Positions 49,046 through 58,500 are shown, numbered from the stretch's first letter. The stretch: DNA of 64,000 nt from Chitinophaga pinensis DSM 2588 (GCF_000024005.1 NC_013132.1:3032001-3096000); one strand, 5' to 3'. Made by a program: numbers and translations. The notes: generated from the letters alone by a model not told the origin.

Positions 49046-49552
49046 TTAAGCCGGACGGAGATCGCCGGGGAGATAACGTTTCTTCCGAACTTCACCATCT
49101 ACCATGAGAATGTACATATTCGTCTTATCCTCGTAATGGTAGAAACGAGATATAACATGTCCGGTGCGTAGTGTTTTAACATTAGGTCCGATAATGGTAA
49201 CTACCCGCTGACCGAATTTAAATTCTGCAGGTGGCAGATTATCTCTTCTATTAATTAATTCTCCAAAAAAGACGCTCATTTCGTCCGCATTTGCCATTGT
49301 AAGTGTACGCATTACAGTTCCGAAAAAGTTGACGACGAAGTCATGGATCGCGCCATATGATACGGTCTTTTCTATCAGTAATTTTTCTCTCCTGCCGGTT
49401 GAAGAATCCCACCACATATATACCTGTATGTGTGTTCTATAGTCCGGGGTATCCCTCCACCTAACGGTTATTAAAGAACTGAAGGTGAAAGAAAAAGGTG
49501 TTTCGTTTACACCATAGCGCGGCCGTGTCAGCTGTTTATAGAAGCTGATCAT
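49046..49552 (-). CDS. Hypothetical soluble protein
   Basis: About 168 residues if started at the ATG of MISFYKQLTRPRYGV (49552); a longer start at 49627 is possible. The C-terminal half has strand-rich elements, FGQRVVTIIG, HVISRFYHYEDKTN and VDGEVRKKRYLPGDL, like a small KOW/SH3-type barrel. Not recognised. The gene is followed by a membrane protein gene on the same strand. Confidence 0.5.
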   Translation of the reverse strand: MISFYKQLTRPRYGVNETPFSFTFSSLITVRWRDTPDYRTHIQVYMWWDSSTGRREKLLIEKTVSYGAIHDFVVNFFGTVMRTLTMANADEMSVFFGELINRRDNLPPAEFKFGQRVVTIIGPNVKTLRTGHVISRFYHYEDKTNMYILMVDGEVRKKRYLPGDLRPA

Positions 49553-49805
49553 GGCGGTTAGTTTGATAGGATTTTGATGCGTCCATCTAAGTACAGCACC
49601 AAGGCAGTATCCAGGGTGCAGGTACAATAAATCCTTACTTTAGGCGTCCAGTGTGGGCCGGCAGCAGAGATGATATTATGCTGTTTTGAAAAAAGCGCAA
49701 TGTTCTGAAACATAGTTAACAGGGTTTTCTGATCATATAGGGATAGGCGAATATACTATTGTACATTCAAAAAACTGGCTTTTATGGCATTATCATCAAT
49801 AGTGG

Positions 49806-50546
49806 CTAATCGACCAGGTAATGCGTGATAATTTTGCTGATAGTATCTGCTTTATTATAAACCATGAGATGCCCTCCGCCCTTAATGCGATAATCAGGGT
49901 GTACCAGCCGGCTGGTTATTACTCTGTCGGCTGTGCCGTGTATCTGGATAGTTCTCTCCGGTGCTTCTTTATTGTCCCAGTAGGCAATACTTTTTAATGC
50001 CCAGCGAAAGAAACGTACATCTGTATGCTTCAATAATTCTGTTAGTGTCTTTTTGTCTTTTGGTGACCGTGCGCCAAAATATTGATAGGTGAGAAAGTTC
50101 GTTCGTCGGATTAATGAACCGGGAATGATTCGATATAATCCCAATTTCATAAAGAAAAACTGTATCCTGTTTAATTCACTCTTTGTCCTGACAGAGGAGA
50201 TCAGGACCATTTTATCTACCTTTATTTGCTTGGATACTTCCACTGCAACGATTCCCCCAAAAGATAGTCCGATGATATCTGGATTTTCAACGGTGATCTG
50301 ACTCTTTATCCTGCCTGCATATTCCCTGATTGATTCATTTGGCAATGCGGGGATCCAGTTAATATAGATTTTGTGGACGCCAGGAAGTTCCAGGTTCATG
50401 AATATACTTGAGTCCGCCCCCAGACCACTAAAAAGATAAACAGTTTTTTCTTCCTTTATTGCTGTATCCTGTGGGGCCTGAGCACCCGCCACGAGGCTAC
50501 TGAACATAAATAAAATTCCCCAAATCACTTTCACGCTTTGCGTCAT
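49806..50546 (-). CDS. Secreted alpha/beta hydrolase
   Basis: From the ATG at 50546 there is a signal peptide (VIWGILFMFSSLVAGAQA). The hydrolase fold shows an oxyanion segment YLFSGLGADSSIF, a nucleophile elbow GLSFGGIVA with the candidate Ser, an acid in HGTADRVI and the His in GGGHLMVYN. At about 246 residues it is a typical small esterase/lipase-like enzyme. Substrate unknown. An upstream start at 50576 would add ten residues before the signal. Confidence 0.8.
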   Translation of the reverse strand: MTQSVKVIWGILFMFSSLVAGAQAPQDTAIKEEKTVYLFSGLGADSSIFMNLELPGVHKIYINWIPALPNESIREYAGRIKSQITVENPDIIGLSFGGIVAVEVSKQIKVDKMVLISSVRTKSELNRIQFFFMKLGLYRIIPGSLIRRTNFLTYQYFGARSPKDKKTLTELLKHTDVRFFRWALKSIAYWDNKEAPERTIQIHGTADRVITSRLVHPDYRIKGGGHLMVYNKADTISKIITHYLVD

Positions 50547-50576
50547 AGATTGCTTCGCTTCTTGCCTGATAGACAT

Positions 50577-51085
50577 TTTTAATATAGTAGTTTACGATAT
50601 TACTGCAGTCAGGCACATTGTATTTTCCAATACCGGAGCCGCTGTAGTACAAGTTTCTTTCCGAAGATTATCCGTGCTTCTTGTTGAGGAAGTGTAGGAG
50701 TAGCCGCCGTAAAGTATTACCTATGGCAAGTTTGATACCATTTCTTAAAATGGGTCAAATTTAAGATACTTTCAGCAGTTGTTCGCTAAACTTAGCAGGC
50801 ATTGAGGGGCGCTATCAGGTGGTTTATAGTTGAAGGATAGTGTTCCTTTACCCGGGAATGTTTTTGACTTGAAGCGTCTTCCAATGATTTGTAAGTCAGT
50901 TTCTAAAATAAAGTGTGGCTTTGATGTATGTTGCTTATAGTTAAACGTTTATTACAGTTTGAGAATATATTTTTTATACTTAATTTAAGAAGTGTCGGGC
51001 ATACGTGATAATATTCATTCTTGCCCTGCTGCAACTATTTTGAGCCCTCCGCGTCCTTCTTGCAAACAAATTTTATCATTATACC
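50577..51085. other. Non-coding gap
   Basis: About 510 bp between divergent genes with no gene of convincing length and no strong hairpin. The part near 50900-51000 is A/T-rich and could hold the promoter of the metalloprotease gene. Confidence 0.4.
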
Positions 51086-52372
51086 ATGTACAAAACTGCT
51101 TTAGCTTTTTCTCTTTATTTAATAGGTTCAATTTTTAACCCGGCTTTTGGCCAGGAGCGGCAATCTCCTGCACAATTGCAAAACCTGGCTGATAGCTTAT
51201 ATAAAGCAAAGCAATTTTCGCTTGCGGCAAGTTATTACCTGGCAGTAGTTGATAAGAGTGACTTTAAGGCAAAAAAAATGAGTGCCTATTATAATATGGC
51301 TTGTTGTCTTAGTCTTGCCGGAAAATCAGATTCAGCATTGATTATTTTGAAAGAGGCAATAAAAGCCGGTTATGATGACAAAGCTCATTTACAAAAGGAT
51401 GAAGACCTGATTTCCTTACACACTTCATCTAGATGGAATGGTCTCATAAATAGTGTGCAGGAAAGCAAAAAGGTATTAAATACTGATCCTGCCAAAGCGA
51501 GTTTCATTACTACTGATATTCATCATTTCTGGAAAGCCTTTGATATCGCATCGAGGGACACTGCACATTTCAGGCAGATTATAAAGGAGGGATATTTTGA
51601 TAAGGCCAGTAGAGGAATGAATGATTACATGGGCTATAAAGTGAGCAGTATTGACTTTTTCGTTGATCATATCCGCTCTGCACCTGCGTTCTACGCAGCC
51701 ATTCGTAAGAGTACATTTAAGACAGATGAGTATAAGCCGGCCTTTCTGGCTTCCTATGTTAAACTAAAGTCCATATATGAGGATGCGCTGTTTCCTGATG
51801 TATATTTTGTAATAGGTGCGCTTACCAGTGGTGGAACGGTATCTGACGCCGGATTACTGCTGGGGGTGAATCAAACGGCCAAGGACAGTACAGTACCACT
51901 TAATGAGCTTAGTTTCAAACAAAGAACCAGGGTAAATAACATTTTGCTGTTACCATATCTGGTTGCTCATGAACTTATCCATTTCCAGCAGGATGGTATG
52001 AAAAATGACACTACCACCCTAAGCTATGTAATCCGGGAGGGAATGGCTGATTTTATTGGTGAATTAATCAGTGGAGGAAATGCCAACCAGGTGCTTTATA
52101 ACTGGGCAAAAGGTAAGGAGAAACAAATATGGAGCAATTTTACGAAGGATATGTACTATAACAGGTACAGTAACTGGATAGCTAATTCTCAACAATCTAC
52201 CCCAGATAATTTACCGGACCAGGGATATTGGATAGGTTATCAGATCTGTAAATCTTATTATGAGCAGTCTATAGATAAAAAGAAGGCTATTTACGACATG
52301 CTGCATATACAGGATTACGATGCATTTTTCCAACAGAGTAAATGGGCGGATAAAATCTCCACTTTACAGTAA
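51086..52372 (+). CDS. Secreted TPR plus DUF2268-like zinc metalloprotease
   Basis: 428 residues. The signal peptide ends near PAFGQ. A TPR-like helical region (about 30-120) has YYNMACCLSLAGKSDSALI. The C-terminal half holds a gluzincin-type site, H295-E-x-x-H299 in VAHELIHFQQ, with downstream E318 in REGMADFIGE as a likely third ligand. This fits the DUF2268 predicted zinc-dependent proteases. It is probably periplasmic; the target is unknown. Confidence 0.75.
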   Translation: MYKTALAFSLYLIGSIFNPAFGQERQSPAQLQNLADSLYKAKQFSLAASYYLAVVDKSDFKAKKMSAYYNMACCLSLAGKSDSALIILKEAIKAGYDDKAHLQKDEDLISLHTSSRWNGLINSVQESKKVLNTDPAKASFITTDIHHFWKAFDIASRDTAHFRQIIKEGYFDKASRGMNDYMGYKVSSIDFFVDHIRSAPAFYAAIRKSTFKTDEYKPAFLASYVKLKSIYEDALFPDVYFVIGALTSGGTVSDAGLLLGVNQTAKDSTVPLNELSFKQRTRVNNILLLPYLVAHELIHFQQDGMKNDTTTLSYVIREGMADFIGELISGGNANQVLYNWAKGKEKQIWSNFTKDMYYNRYSNWIANSQQSTPDNLPDQGYWIGYQICKSYYEQSIDKKKAIYDMLHIQDYDAFFQQSKWADKISTLQ

Positions 52373-52420
52373 TTAGCTGGAAGTGTATTTGTAGTGAATA
52401 TTTAGCGTGGAAGACATCAG

Positions 52421-52470
52421 CATAAATGATTTCGACCATCAAAGATCTGCAGGTGGCGAAATCATTTATG
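52421..52470. terminator. Hairpin between convergent metalloprotease and outer-membrane protein genes
   Basis: 14-bp perfect stem (52421-52434 with 52457-52470) and a 22-nt loop, in the gap between convergent stops. Confidence 0.7.
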
Positions 52471-52489
52471 TTAAAGGGAAATCCTAGAT

Positions 52490-53167
52490 TTACAGCAAAC
52501 GCCTTAGGAACAAACCATAGTTTGCAGGCAAGGAGCCTGTTCCACTTACCTGTAGGAGGTCCGTACCTAATCCGAATTGCCAGCCTTTATGACTAACACC
52601 CGCTCTGATATATTGATTTGCAAAGTTATACCGGAGTCTATTATCATAGTTGAAATTATAGGAGCCGATAAATTGAGTAAACAAGCGCCAGGTTCCTTGT
52701 GTATTCAATCGCGGACTATAAGACATCAGTACAAAAAGCTCACTGTTAGGAGAGTGGACCGGTTCAAAGGAGCCGAAAGCGGTCAAAGATAGATCCCCAA
52801 CATTATAACTATAGGCGATAGCTATTTGTGGCATGAAGCCAGTGTTTGTTACATAGCCACCACCGGCCAAACTAACGCCCTTGGCAATATCATAAAAGAA
52901 CAGGGATTGACCTGTAAAACTGCTTTTATTTCGATCGGAATAAGGTGTTTCATACCTCAGATAGCCAAAATATCCAAACCGGCTTGTGGAATCCAGGTAT
53001 TTGGTCATATACATTTGATGGGCAAATGCACGATGTCCTGCAAATACTTCCACCGGTATGTCACCTTGTTGGGCAAAGGCGGTCTGATAAAAAGCGAACA
53101 GTGTTATAATGCTAATAATGCCCAATTTTCTGGTCGTGGCCTTTAAGTACAGACTTATCTTTTTCAT
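52490..53167 (-). CDS. Predicted outer-membrane beta-barrel protein
   Basis: 225 residues with a signal peptide ending FYQTAFAQ. The mature part alternates Gly, aromatic and polar residues in strand-like blocks (FGYFGYLRYETPY, LSLTAFGSFEPVHS, WQFGLGTDLLQV) and ends in LFLRRLL. This suggests an 8- to 10-stranded barrel. No family recognised. It lies divergent from the AraC-type regulator, which is a likely regulator of it. Confidence 0.6.
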   Translation of the reverse strand: MKKISLYLKATTRKLGIISIITLFAFYQTAFAQQGDIPVEVFAGHRAFAHQMYMTKYLDSTSRFGYFGYLRYETPYSDRNKSSFTGQSLFFYDIAKGVSLAGGGYVTNTGFMPQIAIAYSYNVGDLSLTAFGSFEPVHSPNSELFVLMSYSPRLNTQGTWRLFTQFIGSYNFNYDNRLRYNFANQYIRAGVSHKGWQFGLGTDLLQVSGTGSLPANYGLFLRRLL

Positions 53168-53204
53168 GTATTGAATTATTTATGTGAGGCGCGTTAAGGC
53201 ACAC

Positions 53205-53233
53205 CACTAGATTAGAAAGCATCACTAGTTTAG
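53205..53233. promoter_or_regulatory. Direct repeat in the divergent promoter region
   Basis: CACTAGATTAG at 53205-53215 and CACTAGTTTAG at 53223-53233 differ by one base. The spacing is 18 bp, in the 221-bp gap between the outer-membrane protein gene and the AraC-type gene. They could be operator half-sites of that regulator. Confidence 0.3.
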
Positions 53234-53388
53234 CGGGTCCTGACACATGGCCAGTGTATCATGAGCTGATTTATACAGGAGTATTTCCCGGCTGGAGAAG
53301 TGATCTTTTTACTATTGGATGGCAAAATTAGACTGGATATGAGGTCTAAAACAGGTACATTTAGGGTATAATTAGGTAGAATCAGCGT

Positions 53389-54222
53389 ATGGTACGGGAA
53401 AATCTATATGAGTCTGTCCAGGTGTATTACGAAACATCAGATAGTTGTTTCGAGGGTGACAAGCAACTTAATTTTTTCGAGTTGTTTTATGTGCTTTCAG
53501 GGAAAGGCGCGCATATAGTGAATGGCAACAAAATACAGTTCAAAAAGAATGAACTCTTCCTGCTTACTCCCAATGACCGTCATAGTTTTGAAGTGGACGA
53601 ATTCTGTGAATTTTTAGTGATCCGCTTTGGTCAGAACTATGTAGCCGAATTTCAATGGAAGAGTATTGACCAGATGGAATGTGTGCTTTTCCATGCATCC
53701 CACTTGTCTGAATCAATTTTGAAAAACCCGGAAGACAATGAGGCGGTAGCATCGCTTATGCAATACCTGTTGCGGATCCTTCAAAGAGATAATTTGTACA
53801 AGGAAGATCTTATCAGGCACCTGGTGAACGCGATTATTGTCATTGCAGCACGTAATCTATCTATCATCAGGCCACAGCGTATGCAGGAAAACGTGGATGA
53901 AAAGATTCTGGAAATGATTGATTACATCCAGGCCCATATCCACAAACCTGATATGCTAAAGCTTGAAGTGATGGCTGATAAGTTCGGCGTATCAAAAACC
54001 TATATCGGTGCTTATTTTCGCAGACAAGCCGGCGAATCGCTGCAACAATATATTTCGGCATACCGTATCAGATTGATTGAACACAGGCTGCGATTTAGTA
54101 ATAAGAGGATTACTGAAATTGCTGAGGAGTTTGGGTTTGCAGACGAAAGCCATGTTAATAAATTTTTCAAGCGGCATACAGGGGTAAGATTGAAGTCTTA
54201 TCGAACGAAAAATAGAGTGTAA
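53389..54222 (+). CDS. AraC-family transcriptional regulator
   Basis: 277 residues. The N-terminal cupin sensor (about 1-150) includes FFELFYVLSGKGAHIVNGN and LTPNDRHSFEV, with the typical H in NDRHSF. The C-terminal double HTH has EVMADKFGVSKTYIGAYFRR, QYISAYRI and ITEIAEEFGFADESHVNKFF. Ligand unknown. It is divergent from the outer-membrane protein gene; a near-exact direct repeat lies between them. Confidence 0.87.
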   Translation: MVRENLYESVQVYYETSDSCFEGDKQLNFFELFYVLSGKGAHIVNGNKIQFKKNELFLLTPNDRHSFEVDEFCEFLVIRFGQNYVAEFQWKSIDQMECVLFHASHLSESILKNPEDNEAVASLMQYLLRILQRDNLYKEDLIRHLVNAIIVIAARNLSIIRPQRMQENVDEKILEMIDYIQAHIHKPDMLKLEVMADKFGVSKTYIGAYFRRQAGESLQQYISAYRIRLIEHRLRFSNKRITEIAEEFGFADESHVNKFFKRHTGVRLKSYRTKNRV

Positions 54223-54694
54223 CAGTCGGATTATTGATAGGCTTTCACAACGCGTATACTACTTACGTGTTATGCGTTTTTTAGTTTCATTTTATAATAT
54301 TTGTAGTCAATTGGATTTCGATGTTTTCCTATACCGTTTTACATACCTTATACTTTATTACAGCATATTCAATACTTATGTAAGATTTAACCCGTACCAT
54401 GAACATTTAGATCTTTGTAAATCTTCTTGTAATAAATCTATACTGTTTTGTTGACGATAAATATAACAGAGATAAGCCGGTGTTAACTTTGGACCACATT
54501 TTTTAAATGTCCTATATGTCTGTATTTTAAATCCAGGTAGCGTGAATGTCAATGTATAATATGCCATGCGGTAATATAAGAGGTGCTGATTAAATAGGGG
54601 AAATGGCAATATATGGATGAATGCGAGATGCGATCTGCAGGTTTTATCAAATCAAAATTAAGTCACAATTTTATAAGTAAGCGTAAAGAGTACA
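54223..54694. other. A/T-rich non-coding gap
   Basis: About 470 bp with no convincing gene. It presumably holds the promoter of the surface protein gene at 54695, but I see no clear motif or strong hairpin. Confidence 0.4.
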
Positions 54695-55852
54695 ATGGAA
54701 AAGAATTTTAGTAAAGGAGTGTTTCTCCTGACAAGTGTTTTGTTTTTTACTGTAAGTGTAAAAGCGCAGACCAACAAGCTTGATAATACGGGGAATGTTG
54801 GTATTGGAACCACGGCTCCTGTAGTGAAGCTGAGCGTGTATGGAGCCACCGAAGATGAAGCTGCCATTTCTGTTCAATCTGCGACCAACAGCCGTTTTTA
54901 TATACAGCAAGGTGGCTCTGTATTGAAAATAGGAGGGACGACGCCAGGCACAGGTATCATCAATGTGTCAAATACCGGTAAGGTTGGTATTGGCACTAAT
55001 GCTCCCGCTTCCATGTTGGATGTTGATGGCGATTTCAGATTGGGCGTTAGTACCGGAGGTACTGCATATTCTATTGGATTTACCCGTACGGTAGGAGCGC
55101 ATCTTTATGGTACAACCGCTACAGGTTTGACTTTAGGTGGAGATCTCACGGGTACCGACGCTGTGATTTTACCGAACGGTAATTTTGGAATTGGCACAAC
55201 TAATCCCTCTAATAAATTGGACGTTGCTAACGGTTCAATCAATATCGGAGCAGGTGCAAATATCGCATACAAAGCCGGTAGTTACCTTTCTATGGGTAAC
55301 ATGTTATATACTAACACACCATATATATCCTTTAATGCATTGTTGACTACTTCGGATAATAAGAACCTGTTTACGCCTAATTATAATGCAGGCGGCGGCT
55401 TAGTGATAAGAGGGGAAGCAGGCGGCAGCGGATTACATTTTTTACAAAAAAACTATAACAATGGTGCGGCGCCATATGATGTTAATACATTTACGGAAGC
55501 CCTTACACTTACATCTACAGGAACAGTTGGTATTGGTACTACCTCTACTGGCGTTCATAAACTGGCTGTAGAAGGGTCAATCGGCGCAAGAAAGGTAAAA
55601 GTTACTCTAACAGGATGGGCGGATTTTGTATTCGATCCCAATTACAAATTGCAGCCATTGTCGGAACTTGAAAATTATATCAAGACTAACAGGCATCTTC
55701 CTGATGTTCCATCTGCTACTGAAGTGGCAAAAGAAGGAGTGGACCTTGGAGAGATGAATAAGATCCTCTTGCAGAAGATCGAGGAACTTACACTGCATGT
55801 GATAGAGTTGGAAAAAAAGGTGAAAGATCTTAAGGCAGAAAATAATAAATAG
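54695..55852 (+). CDS. Surface tail-fibre-like protein with GIGT repeats and truncated S74-type end
   Basis: 385 residues. Signal peptide MEKNFSKGVFLLTSVLFF then KAQT. The central part has repeated G-N-x-G-I-G-T units: GNVGIGTTAP, GKVGIGTNAP, GNFGIGTTNP, GTVGIGTTST. These are common in Bacteroidota surface proteins and phage tail fibres. The C-terminus, ADFVFDPNYKLQPLSELENY followed by HLPDVPSATEVAKEG and a coiled coil, resembles the end of peptidase S74/intramolecular-chaperone-related proteins, without the full autocleaving domain. Probably an exported adhesin-like or fibre protein. Confidence 0.78.
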   Translation: MEKNFSKGVFLLTSVLFFTVSVKAQTNKLDNTGNVGIGTTAPVVKLSVYGATEDEAAISVQSATNSRFYIQQGGSVLKIGGTTPGTGIINVSNTGKVGIGTNAPASMLDVDGDFRLGVSTGGTAYSIGFTRTVGAHLYGTTATGLTLGGDLTGTDAVILPNGNFGIGTTNPSNKLDVANGSINIGAGANIAYKAGSYLSMGNMLYTNTPYISFNALLTTSDNKNLFTPNYNAGGGLVIRGEAGGSGLHFLQKNYNNGAAPYDVNTFTEALTLTSTGTVGIGTTSTGVHKLAVEGSIGARKVKVTLTGWADFVFDPNYKLQPLSELENYIKTNRHLPDVPSATEVAKEGVDLGEMNKILLQKIEELTLHVIELEKKVKDLKAENNK

Positions 55853-56008
55853 TGCTGGCTTGGGTTGCAATTGCGTCTATTTGTACTGCCAGGTAGGATA
55901 TTGTAACTGATCTCCTTTTAATCAAATAATTTACGCAGCTTCAGTACAAAGCCGGAAATAATTAAATAAGTTGTATAGCTCCGATTTGATACGACAGTCG
56001 GGGTATTT

Positions 56009-56050
56009 AAGGCAGTTGGCGAAAACTCGTCCAGCTGCCTTTATTTATTT
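56009..56050 (+). terminator. Terminator after the surface protein gene
   Basis: 11-bp stem with one G-T pair (56009-56019 with 56031-56041), then a T-rich tail TTATTTATTTATT. It is 157 nt after the stop. Confidence 0.7.
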
Positions 56051-56215
56051 ATTGTTATTTGTTATTACTCTTTTTCCCTTCTGGTAAGTGATGGAAATAT
56101 TTATCAAGGTCAACAGATGGCAACTTCTTCATGTTGCTGGTTGATCTTTCCCATGGTATTGTTTAGGTTTTAATCTCTCAAGTTTTCAACTTGATCCGAT
56201 GCTTGTCAATTGACT

Positions 56216-56231
56216 GTCAATAATAGTGGTA
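56216..56231 (+). repeat. Left copy of the 16-bp direct repeat
   Basis: GTCAATAATAGTGGTA, identical to 63010-63025. Its flanks differ from the other copy, so the shared sequence is just these 16 bases. Confidence 0.6.
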
Positions 56232-56239
56232 AAAAGGGT

Positions 56240-56390
56240 TAAAACCTAAGGTCTAGTCAACTATCGGAAGCGAGTCTTGCGTAGTCATCAGAAATGATGG
56301 CACGAAGCGTAGACAGCGACTGCTGAAGGTATGCTATTGAGCCTCAAAATGACACCTGCTGGGTACGGCGGCTGGATTTGCCTCCGATAT
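56240..56390 (+). ncRNA. Possible 5' (domain I) fragment of a group II intron
   Basis: No protein is likely here. The stretch includes GGAAGCGAGTCTTGCGTAGT, GGCACGAAGCGTAGACAG and GCTGAAGGTATGCTATTGAG. From memory these resemble domain I of bacterial group II introns (GAAGCG, GUAGACAG and GCUGAAGG blocks). A decayed intron of that class is present 3.3 kb downstream without such a 5' part, so this may be its separated 5' end. The call is weak without a covariance-model search. Confidence 0.35.
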
Positions 56391-56413
56391 TTTTTAACTT
56401 TGAATACAGTACC

Positions 56414-56846
56414 ATGGCCAAACAAGAACCACGATTCTCAAAAGAATTTCAAGCAGTTTAAGAGCAAACAAGAATTTCATTCCTTCTTTAATAGCCTGTT
56501 TAAGCATGGTGTGGAGGAGATGTTGAAAGCTGAACTTGACGAATACCTCGGTTATGAAAAACATAGCCCTGAGAGCCGTAACTCTGGCAATAGCCGCAAT
56601 GCCTCCTACAAAAAAAAGGTAAAGACAGTAACGCTTGGTGTATACCACAAATACCATAGAAAATCTTAACAGGGGCATCCGTAAGTATACTAAGACCAAA
56701 GTTCAATTTACGGACGACGCATCAGCTCAGGAGGCCGTTTACTGGCTATAATGAATATCGAAAGGAAATGGAGCATACCGCTCCATAACTGGGGGTTGGT
56801 GCTCCATCAATATATTACTATTTTTGAAAACAGATGTCGAATCTGA
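56414..56846 (+). pseudogene. Internally deleted IS256-family transposase
   Basis: The start MAKQEPRFSKEF shifts frame after one extra base near 56455 and continues KQFKSKQEFHSFF, then EEMLKAELDEYLGYEKHSPE and SGNSRNASYKKKVKT, the classic IS256 N-terminus. Directly after this come IENLNRGIRKYTKTKVQFTD in another frame and NIERKWSIPLHNWGLVLHQ in a third, the classic C-terminus. The central part with the DDE catalytic residues is missing. The element is dead, with a deletion and at least three frame changes. Confidence 0.8.
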
Positions 56847-57121
56847 TCAGTTGACTATGTGTTTACACAATATATTTTATAATCTCCATGATAAAAAAGC
56901 TACACATTCGTTGTACAATTGCAAGATTGTAAATCGCCATTTTCGTACAAAGAACGTAGCTAAAACATTGTATCTGCGTTGCAAGTATCATGCTGTCTCA
57001 AATGATAAAGCAGATGCCTGGACGCTATTTTACTGTAATTGTATTCAGACACCTGCATTATAAGACACCAATCACTTTTGGTGTGGGTGTTGTTTTATAA
57101 TAAGATACTATTTTCCAGCAC

Positions 57122-57541
57122 TCATTCCTTCACTACAGCTGAAGTGTCGCTTGTTTGCAGAAAACATAGTCCCTTCATATTCAAACATCTAAACAGATCC
57201 CAGATCACTTTATCTCCTTCCAACCTAACAAGTACATTACCAACCATCACTCCCGCAGTGTGAGCCTTTCCTGCCCGATTGGATAGACGTGATTTTAATT
57301 GTAGGTCATAATATCGACCAATTACAACAGTCTCACAGTTACACATATTTACCTTTGGCGAGGCAATCTTAATAATTGGATTGCCCTTTTGGGCATATAT
57401 GATATACACTGATTCAATGGAGTCAATACCACAAATCCTGTACCTTCCCTCTAAAATGGGAACCGAATCAACTCTCGCTTGAGACAATCCTTGTTGAAAA
57501 CATACAAGAAACAAAAAAATAAAAAATAGCAAATTTCTCAT
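57122..57541 (-). CDS. Secreted hypothetical protein, possible immunity-type neighbour of a toxin remnant
   Basis: About 139 residues from the ATG at 57541. Signal peptide NLLFFIFLFLVCFQQGLSQA. The mature part has RYRICGIDSIESVYIIY and a CNC motif in KVNMCNCETVV. Not recognised. It begins 12 nt after the stop of toxin-tail-like sequence on the same strand, as immunity genes do behind polymorphic toxins, and it is intact while the toxin is broken. The role is a guess. Confidence 0.5.
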   Translation of the reverse strand: MRNLLFFIFLFLVCFQQGLSQARVDSVPILEGRYRICGIDSIESVYIIYAQKGNPIIKIASPKVNMCNCETVVIGRYYDLQLKSRLSNRAGKAHTAGVMVGNVLVRLEGDKVIWDLFRCLNMKGLCFLQTSDTSAVVKE

Positions 57542-57553
57542 GACCAATATTTG

Positions 57554-57990
57554 TTATGGGATAGGGTATGTATACAGTACATTACTCTTCTCACCCTTCA
57601 TTTGATTAAAATAAATAATCGTACCACCTGACAGCGGCTGACTTACATGTTTTCCGTTTGCATCCTGATCAACTTCAAACTGCTCACCTGATTGTAGTAC
57701 TGCAGTAGCATGTGCAATCTCATAAACACTTAAAGCTGCGCCCGATTGAGAAGACGCTTCACTAGTAGTTTGTGAGAGCCGCCCTGCTATGTAAGAGTCC
57801 GTTACCTCGTGACATTATATCTTTTCCTGGCTTTCCATAATAATTACCTTGGATTCCAATTGATCAGGATTAACTTGTTGAAACGACACAGCCTTAGTGA
57901 TACCATCTTGTGTTATCACATCAGTGCCAAGAAAAGCTCCACCTACCACAATTTCTCCGTTTGGGTTTTTGTATACTTTCTGATCTTACC
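57554..57990 (-). pseudogene. Remnant resembling the C-terminal end of an RHS/polymorphic toxin
   Basis: On the minus strand one frame gives GEIVVGGAFLGTDVITQDG and SFQQVNPDQLESK. A second frame gives YYGKPGKDIM, then a third frame HEVTDSYIAGRL, SVYEIAHATAVLQSG and a stop at 57554. From memory HEVTESY-x-GA...SVY-x-AH-x-A is a recurrent block at the end of Bacteroidota RHS toxins. Frameshifts around 57820-57850 break it, and its upstream side joins an unrelated integrase fragment. The rest of the RHS gene is absent. Confidence 0.45.
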
Positions 57991-57992
57991 AT

Positions 57993-58253
57993 TTAGATTC
58001 TCAATAAGATTGGTAGTGTAAATGATATGACGGATTTCAATAGTCTTATGGAAGATATTAACTGCTTGTCACCGGTACCCAGCGAATTAAAATCTTTGGC
58101 GCCATAAACGCTAAGTAAAAAATTATCGCAGACATCAGCAGGAAGGTGCTGCAAATTGTGGGTTTCCATGAATCGCTTTAAGCGAATCCACTTCCAATAG
58201 TGGCTTTCTAATGTCCCATCGGTTCGAAAAAGGTCTTCTTTCAACACCTTCAA
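57993..58253 (-). pseudogene. Possible N-terminal fragment of a tyrosine integrase
   Basis: An 86-codon open stretch without a good start (TTG only). It contains SHYWKWIRLKRFMETHNL and NFLLSVYGAKDF followed by a helix ending KQLISSIRLLKSV. This fits the SAM-like core-binding domain of Bacteroidota tyrosine recombinases (Y-x-x-W-x-x-L-x-x-FM). The catalytic domain is missing. A weak but plausible call. Confidence 0.4.
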
Positions 58254-58500
58254 TATCTAGGTTGTGACAGATTCAAATATTCGAGAATTGTCTCTCATAA
58301 ATCGCTATTTGGGTTACGGAAACATTACCATAACCCAAATAAAAAATTATACAGGGAAATAAAGACAACTTTATTAAAAAAGTAAATTTATATTACATGA
58401 CATTCTATTCCGACATCAGGGCTGATCTCCAGGACAAGCCTCGCCGATAACAAAAGGATCAGCCCGAATAAGTCGGCTTGTAAAAAAAAGTCTTTAAATA

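Noticed and set aside
56824..57063. A 79-codon plus-strand frame after the IS256 remnant
   Set aside because: It overlaps the transposase tail in another frame and has no family pattern.
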